64,000 nt of DNA from Virgibacillus sp. NKC19-3 (lineage in GTDB: Bacteria; Bacillota; Bacilli; Bacillales; Amphibacillaceae): positions 2,542,001-2,606,000 of the forward strand of contig NZ_JAGYHC010000001.1 of the NCBI RefSeq assembly GCF_019837165.1, read 5' to 3'. Positions 57,995 through 64,000 of this stretch are shown one piece after another; position 1 is the stretch's first letter, and every line of letters starts with the position of its first letter. Position numbers and translations under genes: made by a program. The notes beneath the pieces were generated by a model that worked only from the letters and a program-made list of their open reading frames with translations, was not told the origin of the DNA and did not search any database.

Positions 57995-58423
57995 ATGGAA
58001 TACAACCATATTGTTGTTGCTGTTGATGGTTCTGAAGCTTCTGAAAAGGCATTCAATAAGTCATTGGATATCGTCAAACGTAATAATGCACGACTTATTC
58101 TTGCCCATGTTGTTGATTCTCGCACATTTGCCACGGCAGAAGCATATGACCGCACATTGGCAGAGCGCTCTGAGAATCATGCGAAAGAACTGCTGGATAG
58201 TTACGTAGATAATGCCAAAACGGCAGGTGTAGAAAATATTGTTAAATGTATTGAGTACGGATCACCTAAAATTAAAATAGCAAAGGACATTGCCGGGAAT
58301 TTTGATGCAGACCTGATTATATGTGGAGCAACTGGTATGAATGCTGTAGAGCGATTTCTAATTGGTAGTGTTTCTGAAAGTATAACCAGATATGCAACAT
58401 GTGATGTGTTAGTTATACGTTAG
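57995..58423 (+). CDS. Universal stress protein, UspA family
   Basis: Protein of 142 residues with the Usp alpha/beta fold: N-terminal HIVVAVDGSEASEKAF and C-terminal ICGATGMNAVERFLIGSVSESI, which contains the ATP-binding G-x2-G-x9-G-S pattern. It probably binds ATP and acts in stress survival; targets are unknown. The ribosome binding site is GAGGGGG. It is monocistronic, with its own terminator. Confidence 0.92.
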   Translation: MEYNHIVVAVDGSEASEKAFNKSLDIVKRNNARLILAHVVDSRTFATAEAYDRTLAERSENHAKELLDSYVDNAKTAGVENIVKCIEYGSPKIKIAKDIAGNFDADLIICGATGMNAVERFLIGSVSESITRYATCDVLVIR

Positions 58424-58450
58424 GTTGAACGATTGCTTTTTCTAAAATCA

Positions 58451-58489
58451 AAAAGGTTTTGCAGGCGGCAAACCCAAGCAAAACCTTTT
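58451..58489. terminator. Bidirectional terminator between usp and ackA
   Basis: A perfect 12-bp stem, AAAAGGTTTTGC/GCAAAACCTTTT (58451-58462 and 58478-58489), lies between convergent genes, with A/T tracts built into its base on both sides. Confidence 0.8.
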
Positions 58490-58492
58490 CGT

Positions 58493-59677
58493 TTATGAGG
58501 ACAATCTTACTGTATCTCTTGCTATCATTACCTCTTCATTCGTTGGGATTACAATGACTTTGACTGGCGAATGCGGGTAATTAATGAATTGCTCTCTTCC
58601 TCGGATTTGATTTAATTTGGGATCCCAGTAGATCCCCATAAATTCCAACCCATTTAATACCTTTTCTCGAATCGTGGTACTATTTTCACCAACACCTGCT
58701 GTGAAGATAATGGCATCAACACCTGACATTTTGGCAGCGTAGGATCCGATATATTTATGGATTCTACCTGCAAAAACATCCAATGCAAGTTCTGCCCGAT
58801 CATTTTCCCCGGATTGCAATTCAATATCGCGCAGATCACTCGAGAATCCGGACAATGCGAGCATTCCACTCCTTTTGTTAAGCACATCGATTACTTCTTC
58901 AGCAGAGTTGCCTGTCTTTTCCATAATATATGGAATCAAGGCCGGATCTATATTTCCGGAGCGCGTCCCCATTGTGACCCCCGCTAATGGAGTGAAGCCC
59001 ATAGATGTATCGATCGATTCTCCATCCTTGATTGCAGCAATACTAGCCCCATTTCCTAAATGACATGAGATTAATCGTAGTTGATTTAATGGGAGACCAA
59101 TGAGTTCTGCTGCACGCTGAGATACATATTTATGGGACGTCCCATGAAACCCGTATTTACGAATGCCATAATCCTTATAATATTCATATGGTAAACTGTA
59201 TAAATAGGATGATTCAGGCATTGTTTGATGAAATGCCGTATCAAACACCGCAACCATTGGAACATTTGGCAGGATTTCTTTAAATGCGCGAATACCTGTT
59301 AAATTTGCTGGATTGTGTAATGGTGCTAATTCGGAAACTTTTTCGATCTTTTGAATAACTTCATCTGTCAATTTTACGGAATCGCTAAAGTACTCCCCAC
59401 CATGGACAATGCGATGTCCGACTGCATCAACCTCATCAAGTGATTCAATTACCCCGGAAGACTTTAATCCCTGCAGTAGTTTTGTTACTGCAACCTCGTG
59501 ATTAGGAATGTCCTCTACTACTTCTTCTTCATTGTCATTTACTTCCAGTGTAAACACGGAATCATTCAAGCCAATTCGTTCAATCAGTCCTTTAGCTGAA
59601 ACTTCCTCTTCTGGCATTTGGATTAATTGAAATTTCAATGATGAACTGCCTGCATTTATTGCTAGTATATTACTCAT
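58493..59677 (-). CDS. ackA: Acetate kinase
   Basis: Kinase of 394 residues, the usual length, that makes ATP and acetate from acetyl phosphate. Motifs are [14 protein letters not shown] at the N-terminus, [39 protein letters not shown] and FTAGVGENS. The ribosome binding site is AGGGAG. It overlaps the end of ytxK by 8 bp, so the pair is translationally coupled, as in B. subtilis. Confidence 0.97.
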   Translation of the reverse strand: MSNILAINAGSSSLKFQLIQMPEEEVSAKGLIERIGLNDSVFTLEVNDNEEEVVEDIPNHEVAVTKLLQGLKSSGVIESLDEVDAVGHRIVHGGEYFSDSVKLTDEVIQKIEKVSELAPLHNPANLTGIRAFKEILPNVPMVAVFDTAFHQTMPESSYLYSLPYEYYKDYGIRKYGFHGTSHKYVSQRAAELIGLPLNQLRLISCHLGNGASIAAIKDGESIDTSMGFTPLAGVTMGTRSGNIDPALIPYIMEKTGNSAEEVIDVLNKRSGMLALSGFSSDLRDIELQSGENDRAELALDVFAGRIHKYIGSYAAKMSGVDAIIFTAGVGENSTTIREKVLNGLEFMGIYWDPKLNQIRGREQFINYPHSPVKVIVIPTNEEVMIARDTVRLSS

Positions 59678-60677
59678 CGTTGTTCAACTCCCTGTTGTTA
59701 TACTTTGAAAACCACGTATTCATTTGTTCCAATATATCACTCATTGCTGCAGTATTTTTAAATGATGGCATTTGTACAAGCAATGGTTGTTTTGGCGCGG
59801 ATGTACCTTCTCCTGCCTTTTGAAGAATTAGGATGCTTTTCATATTTTTTTCTGATTTAAAGGCACTCTCAGGTAACCGCACAACACCAACAATATGCGC
59901 ATATTGTTGCATAAAGCTATGAAGCTTGTCTGACTGATCACTGTTAAATAGAAAATCAGGAATAACAAAAATTAAATATCCACCCGTATTCGTATAATTC
60001 AGTGCTTGTTCAATGAACAAATGGTGGGAATACGAATGACCTTCATCCGCTTTTAATTCAAAATCATTTGCCCTAATATCATCGGGATAATAGCCAACCG
60101 GCAAATCGGCAACTACTAAATCTACAGGATCCAGTAAAAAGGGGCGCAAACTATCCTGATGGAAGAATTCTATTTCTTTTTGTTGTAAATTAGCATTTAA
60201 CATACCCAACTGAATTAGTGTAGGATCTACCTCTCCCGCATATGCTTCTACTACCTGCCTATCCAACTGGTTCATAACTGTAGTGAGAAGGTTGGCTGTT
60301 CCACTAACAGGATCAAAAAGGCTTACCTTTTTCTTGCCTACTGTTATTTTCTCTGCAAAATACCCTACTAATAATGCCACCGTTTCGGGAGTCATTAAAT
60401 GCTGTTGTTGCGTCGAATCCTTCATACCTTTCAGTATAGCTAGTTGGATTCCTTTACGGATATCTTCTACTTTATACCCACCAAAATCAACTTCCTTTAA
60501 AGCATTTTGTACTTTATAGGATAAAATGTCATCCATCGCTTTCGGAACATCTTGATAAAAGAGTACTTCCATTGTCGTTGTCAGGCTATCCAAGTATGAT
60601 TCCTCTTCATGCTTTTGTATTATTTCTACTGTCTGATCTAACCACTCATATAACATTTCCACATTTGATTTCTCCAT
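59670..60677 (-). CDS. ytxK: Class I SAM-dependent methyltransferase-like protein YtxK
   Basis: Protein of 335 residues related to N6-adenine DNA methyltransferases of type I modification subunits. A helical N-terminal domain precedes the Rossmann fold with motif [15 protein letters not shown] near residue 119. The expected (N/D)PP(Y/F) motif IV is [11 protein letters not shown] near residue 195, a clear departure, so DNA-methylating activity is uncertain. It is conserved upstream of ackA in Bacillaceae; the function is unknown. The ribosome binding site is CGGAGG. Confidence 0.88.
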   Translation of the reverse strand: MEKSNVEMLYEWLDQTVEIIQKHEEESYLDSLTTTMEVLFYQDVPKAMDDILSYKVQNALKEVDFGGYKVEDIRKGIQLAILKGMKDSTQQQHLMTPETVALLVGYFAEKITVGKKKVSLFDPVSGTANLLTTVMNQLDRQVVEAYAGEVDPTLIQLGMLNANLQQKEIEFFHQDSLRPFLLDPVDLVVADLPVGYYPDDIRANDFELKADEGHSYSHHLFIEQALNYTNTGGYLIFVIPDFLFNSDQSDKLHSFMQQYAHIVGVVRLPESAFKSEKNMKSILILQKAGEGTSAPKQPLLVQMPSFKNTAAMSDILEQMNTWFSKYNNRELNNDE

Positions 60678-60770
60678 TACAAATCCTCCGCTTCTTCCTA
60701 TAAGCCGTATTTATTGTACCAAATTATAACCATCTATGTACAAACTTACACATGGAAGATCCATTCACAG

Positions 60771-60804
60771 AAAAAGACTCCCCCGCTGCACGCGAGAGAG
60801 AATC
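60771..60804 (-). terminator. Terminator after tpx
   Basis: GATTCTCTC paired with GGGGGAGTC (several G-U pairs) is followed by TTTTTC on the minus strand, 7 nt past the tpx stop. Confidence 0.6.
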
Positions 60805-60810
60805 ACGAAT

Positions 60811-61311
60811 TTATTTTGCCGCTTGAGCTGCCTTTAAAGCAGCATCATAATCGGGATGATTGGTCACCTCGTTCACATATTCCACATAAGTAACGTTATC
60901 ATTGGAGTCAACAACAAAGATCGATCTGGATAATAAACGTAATTCTTTGATTAAAACCCCGTATTTTTCACCGAAGTCTGCATATCGGTGATCCGATAAT
61001 GTATCAAGTTTTTTAATACCATTGGCGGCACACCAGCGCTGTTGAGCAAAAGGAAGATCCATGCTGATGGTTAATACTTGAACATTATCCATTTTATCCG
61101 CTTCCTCATTAAAACGTTTCGTTTGCTCTGAACAAACGCCTGTATCAATAGAGGGTACGACACTAATTAACTTTATCTTCCCTTTGTAATCATTTAGTGA
61201 AACGTCCTTCAAATCATTGGATACAACAGTAAAGTCTTGTGCCTGATCACCTACTTGAATTTCTGTCCCTAGCAGAGTAACAGGTTCTTGATTGAATGTA
61301 ATAGTAGCCAT
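60811..61311 (-). CDS. tpx: Thiol peroxidase
   Basis: Atypical 2-Cys peroxiredoxin of 166 residues that reduces hydroperoxides using thioredoxin. The peroxidatic Cys is in VPSIDTGVCSEQTKRF near residue 60 and the resolving Cys in QQRWCAANG near residue 94, both in family positions. NQEPVTLLGTEIQVGD is the N-terminal hallmark. The ribosome binding site is AAGGGG. It is monocistronic between ytxK and ytfJ, as in B. subtilis. Confidence 0.96.
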   Translation of the reverse strand: MATITFNQEPVTLLGTEIQVGDQAQDFTVVSNDLKDVSLNDYKGKIKLISVVPSIDTGVCSEQTKRFNEEADKMDNVQVLTISMDLPFAQQRWCAANGIKKLDTLSDHRYADFGEKYGVLIKELRLLSRSIFVVDSNDNVTYVEYVNEVTNHPDYDAALKAAQAAK

Positions 61312-61419
61312 ATAATCACTTCCCCTTATCGTTTACTTCTTTTATTATGACTATAATATCAGCGCTTGTCCAACAATACAAATCATTTAAACGGAATCCA
61401 TTTACATATTTACGAAGCC

Positions 61420-61875
61420 CTAAATATCATACTTGGAGGCTTTTTTCGTTTGTTGCTTTTCCTTATCTTCCGGCATCTTTACTTTTCCTGCATCTTTAAT
61501 AATTTCCTGCACCTTTTCCACAACCTGTGGTGCGAAGTCCAACATTTTCTCATATATATGTGTACTTTGATCTAAGTGAACCATCTTAATACCTTGCTCA
61601 CTCACAATTAAAAATGCCACAGGAGTAATAGAGACGCCTCCTCCACTACCACCACCAAATGGAAGCGTATCCTCCGAGGCATCAGAACTACTACTGTAAG
61701 AATTGTTAAACTCGCTCCCTCCTGCAGCAAATCCAAATCCCAGTTTTGAAACCGGTATAATTAAACTGCCATCCGGAGATTTAACCGGATCTCCAATGAT
61801 AGTATTAACCTCAATCATGTCTTTTAAATTTTCCATCGCTGTTGTCATTAATCCTTCGATAGGATGTTCACTCAT
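61420..61875 (-). CDS. gerW: Spore germination protein GerW (YtfJ)
   Basis: Protein of 151 residues. MSEHPIEGLMTTAMENLKDM and the TIIGDPVKSPDG..IPVSKLGFGFAAGG motif identify the YtfJ/GerW family, with a Ser/Gly-rich low-complexity loop (about residues 55-80) before a beta-rich end. B. subtilis GerW is made in the forespore and is needed for L-alanine germination. The ribosome binding site is AAGGAGG. It lies 20 bp after ytfI, in one operon. Confidence 0.92.
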   Translation of the reverse strand: MSEHPIEGLMTTAMENLKDMIEVNTIIGDPVKSPDGSLIIPVSKLGFGFAAGGSEFNNSYSSSSDASEDTLPFGGGSGGGVSITPVAFLIVSEQGIKMVHLDQSTHIYEKMLDFAPQVVEKVQEIIKDAGKVKMPEDKEKQQTKKASKYDI

Positions 61876-61895
61876 GATGATCCTCCTTACGTTTT

Positions 61896-62465
61896 TTAAC
61901 TGAATACCTTTTCTTTCCGGGAAAATACCCGCATTGCTTTAAAAAGTGCGTACATAGCTTTTCCTAACTTCAGTGACACCATACATTCAAATGTGGATAA
62001 AAAAAATGGCTGTTGAAAATGTGGAGATACGTGGATAACAGGTTGGCTTTTTAAATTACTTTTTTCCCCGATTATTCCAATAAGAATTCCCTTTATCGCC
62101 CATACACCTCCAGTTGCTACTCCAGTAGTACCTGCATCTCCGGTTCCGCCTTTAGTGATCCATTTTAGTTTATGGAAGTACGTGTTTTTTAGTATGTAAT
62201 TTACAAGAGGATTTAATTCCTGTAATAAGTGAACGGCTAGACGCAAATCCCCCTGAAACGAATCAAAATTTATCTCCTTATGAGTTTCATGATCCATCGT
62301 GATAGCTGCCTTCTTTTGATACAAACGAATACGATACATGGAAACAGCAATTGAAAAAGACTGCTCACGTTGCGTATACGTAATCGTAGATGTAAAAGTT
62401 ATCCGTGAAGATAATAGAATTAAAATGATAAGCATGAGGGCAACACTTAATAAGATCCATAGCAT
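61896..62465 (-). CDS. ytfI: DUF2953 membrane protein YtfI
   Basis: Protein of 189 residues with one N-terminal transmembrane helix (LWILLSVALMLIILILLSS) and a beta/alpha domain of the DUF2953 family containing KLKWITKGGTGDAGTTGVATGG, split by a turn. The function is unknown; it is cotranscribed with the sporulation gene gerW, which suggests a forespore role. The ribosome binding site is AGGAGGAG. Confidence 0.9.
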   Translation of the reverse strand: MLWILLSVALMLIILILLSSRITFTSTITYTQREQSFSIAVSMYRIRLYQKKAAITMDHETHKEINFDSFQGDLRLAVHLLQELNPLVNYILKNTYFHKLKWITKGGTGDAGTTGVATGGVWAIKGILIGIIGEKSNLKSQPVIHVSPHFQQPFFLSTFECMVSLKLGKAMYALFKAMRVFSRKEKVFS

Positions 62466-62593
62466 TACGCAACTCCTCCTACACTTATTTTGCTACAACT
62501 TTCCAATTTTAATCCATTAATCTCACTTTCATGGGATAATTTCGATAAAAATGCTAAAATATAGACAACCCTAATGAATGTGGAGGTAATGGT

Positions 62594-63394
62594 ATGCCAA
62601 ATAGAAGAAATATGTTTTTTTATTATCACAAGGATGAAACGATTGAAGATAAATTACAAACTTTATTCGATCTAGCAAAGGAAAATAATTTCAATGTGGT
62701 AGACAATGCAAATGACGCCAGTATTATCGTAAGTATTGGTGGAGACGGAGCTTTCCTGCAAGCTGTAAGAAAAACAGGATTTCGTCAGGATTGTTTATAT
62801 ACGGGAATAACTTATTCTGATGAATCAGGTTTATATTGTGATTTTAACATGGACAACTTTCAGCAAATGCTTGATACTATGTTATATGCAGAAATGGAAG
62901 TGCGCCGCTTCCCAGTTATAAAGGTAGTTATAAACGGCGAATCTGCGTTTTATTGCCTTAATGAATTAAGTGTACGATCAACGATTATTAAATCCATCGC
63001 TATTGATGTACATATAGATGACCTTCATTTTGAAACCTTCCGTGGAGATGGTTTAATTGTAGCAACCCCTACTGGTAGTACAGGGTATAATAAGTCAACA
63101 AACGGGGCAGTTATTGATCCATTAATTCCCAGCTTTCAAGTATCGGAGCTTGCATCCCTGAATAATAACCGGTACCGTACACTCGGCTCATCATTTGTTC
63201 TAAGCAAAGATCGCAAGTTAGGATTGGATGTCATTCAAGACGGAAATGATTATCCAATTATTGGATTGGACAATGAAGCATACTCTATTCGAAATATCAA
63301 AGATATAACCATCACATTAAGTGATAAGATAATTAAAACTGTTAAATTGAAAAATAACTCTTACTGGGATCGTGTGAAACGTACGTTTCTTTAG
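62594..63394 (+). CDS. nadK2: NAD kinase 2
   Basis: ATP-NAD kinase of 266 residues, the second Bacillus paralogue (YtdI/NadF2). IVSIGGDGAFLQAVRKT near residue 49 is the GGDG site. FRGDGLIVATPTGSTGYNKST carries the conserved TPTGSTGY substrate loop. It phosphorylates NAD to NADP. The ribosome binding site is GGAGGTAATG. It is divergent from ytfI and convergent with the SASP gene, as in B. subtilis. Confidence 0.94.
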   Translation: MPNRRNMFFYYHKDETIEDKLQTLFDLAKENNFNVVDNANDASIIVSIGGDGAFLQAVRKTGFRQDCLYTGITYSDESGLYCDFNMDNFQQMLDTMLYAEMEVRRFPVIKVVINGESAFYCLNELSVRSTIIKSIAIDVHIDDLHFETFRGDGLIVATPTGSTGYNKSTNGAVIDPLIPSFQVSELASLNNNRYRTLGSSFVLSKDRKLGLDVIQDGNDYPIIGLDNEAYSIRNIKDITITLSDKIIKTVKLKNNSYWDRVKRTFL

Positions 63395-63502
63395 ACATCC
63401 AATATCAGAAGTCATGTTGGTATAAATTAGAAAATATCTGATTTCCATTATCTTAATCTTTTCCGTTCATTTTTTCCCTATTTCATTGCAAATATAAAGA
63501 TA

Positions 63503-63533
63503 AAGGGTTATTCCTATAATAGGAATAACCCTT
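63503..63533. terminator. Bidirectional terminator between nadK2 and sspA
   Basis: A perfect 14-bp stem, AAGGGTTATTCCTA/TAGGAATAACCCTT, with a 3-nt loop lies between convergent genes. Confidence 0.85.
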
Positions 63534-63549
63534 AGCCATTCATATTTAT

Positions 63550-63753
63550 TTAATATTGTTGACCACCAAATTGTTGTTCAGCCATTTGAACCAGACGTTT
63601 TGTGATTTCTCCCCCAACAGAACCGTTCGAACGAGAAGTTGAATCAGCACCAAGTTGCACGCCAAATTCTTGTGCAATCTCTGTTTTCATTTGGTCCAAT
63701 GCTTGTTGAACACCAGGTACTACTAATTGGTTTGAGTTATTATTATTTGCCAT
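63550..63753 (-). CDS. Alpha/beta-type small acid-soluble spore protein
   Basis: Protein of 67 residues of the SspA/B family, which coats and protects spore [23 protein letters not shown] includes the GPR protease site (EIAQ-E/F). The second conserved helix is [18 protein letters not shown]. The ribosome binding site is AAGGAGGTGA. A perfect sigma-G promoter lies upstream. The position between thiI and nadK2 corresponds to sspA of B. subtilis. Confidence 0.96.
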   Translation of the reverse strand: MANNNNSNQLVVPGVQQALDQMKTEIAQEFGVQLGADSTSRSNGSVGGEITKRLVQMAEQQFGGQQY

Positions 63754-63781
63754 GTTAGTTCACCTCCTTGCTTGGTACTTA

Positions 63782-63811
63782 TAGAATGTGTCACAAGAAG
63801 GAAAACCATGC
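63782..63811 (-). promoter_or_regulatory. Sigma-G promoter of the SASP gene
   Basis: GCATG (-35, 63811-63807), exactly 18 bp, then CATTCTA (-10, 63788-63782) fits the sigma-G consensus GMATR-N18-CATNHTA at every position. Confidence 0.8.
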
Positions 63812-63857
63812 ATGATTTTAATTGGTAGATGTTGTTAGATTAGCTTTTTTTACCATG

Positions 63858-64000
63858 TTATAATAAGTCATCAAATACGGACGCTGACTCTCTTTGGTCA
63901 CTCACTTTAACGACTTCTGCTTGGTTTACTGCTTCTTCAATCAAATTTGTAAAATCTTTGTTGGATTCAAATTGATTTACTTTTTCACGAGTCGGCCTGG
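63858..64000 (-). CDS. thiI: tRNA 4-thiouridine synthase ThiI, C-terminal end only
   Basis: The last 47 codons are present; the gene continues past the window. RPTREKVNQFESNKDF matches the C-terminal tail of Firmicute ThiI, where a PKREKVxRFE motif precedes an acidic end. ThiI sulfurates U8 of tRNA. Gene order thiI-sspA-nadK2 is as in B. subtilis. Confidence 0.75.
   Translation of the reverse strand, partial: RPTREKVNQFESNKDFTNLIEEAVNQAEVVKVSDQRESASVFDDLL

Overview
The window is about 64 kb of a low-GC Gram-positive chromosome. It is almost certainly from an endospore-forming member of the Bacillaceae, most like Virgibacillus, Oceanobacillus or Lentibacillus; the genus is an inference. Evidence includes an alpha/beta small acid-soluble spore protein, GerW (YtfJ), YtvI, YtrH/YtrI, strong AGGAGG ribosome binding sites, several TTG starts, and a gene order from thiI to gapB that largely follows the Bacillus subtilis yt- region. 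I see no rRNA, tRNA, CRISPR array, phage or intact insertion sequence.

Positions 1-18.4 kb are accessory. They hold the end of an acyl-CoA synthetase gene, topB, a flavodoxin with a Fur-box-like site, an old-yellow-enzyme oxidoreductase (namA), a TetR/MFS pair sharing one operator motif, an ABC-F ribosome-protection ATPase behind a long attenuator leader, a complete Bce-type peptide-antibiotic sensing and detoxification module, a Na+/H+ antiporter, a GltS-type symporter and a large catalase. Positions 18.5-48.1 kb are the conserved core: gapB, coaE-mutM-polA, phoPR, mdh-icd-citZ, ytvI, fxsA, pyk-pfkA, accDA, a FadR-type regulator, ytsJ, dnaE, ytrHI, nrnA, ytpI, ytoI and comC. Positions 48.2-53.7 kb insert a GNAT gene remnant, a DHA2 drug exporter and purine salvage genes (xpt-pbuX under a guanine riboswitch, and guaC). 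From 53.7 kb to the end the core resumes: UPF0173 hydrolase, PspA, Xaa-Pro peptidase, ald, uspA, ackA-ytxK, tpx, ytfIJ, the second NAD kinase, the SASP gene and the end of thiI.

The most notable object is the roughly 515-nt leader of the ABC-F gene (about 8602 to 8088, minus strand). It has a consensus sigma-A promoter, a 14-codon leader peptide MTHAMRLRFSALNQ nearly identical to the ErmD/ErmK macrolide-arrest peptide, mutually exclusive long-range pairings, an intrinsic terminator, and a second mini-ORF before the gene. This points to macrolide-triggered attenuation controlling an ABC-F protein instead of an Erm methylase. Several regulatory sites can also be read directly: a perfect FadR-type palindrome in the ytsJ promoter close to the gene for a FadR-type regulator, CcpN-like boxes at gapB, paired TetR operators, PurR-like boxes at guaC, and sigma-G and sigma-E promoters at sspA and ytrH. 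A mosaic family of intergenic repeats occurs four times, and a 41-bp tandem repeat lies beside topB.

The genes work together as central carbon metabolism (glycolysis, the citrate-malate branch of the TCA cycle, malic enzyme, acetate kinase, gluconeogenic GAPDH, malonyl-CoA synthesis), DNA replication and repair (DnaE, PolA, MutM, TopB), and an accessory defence layer against antibiotics and oxidative or salt stress.
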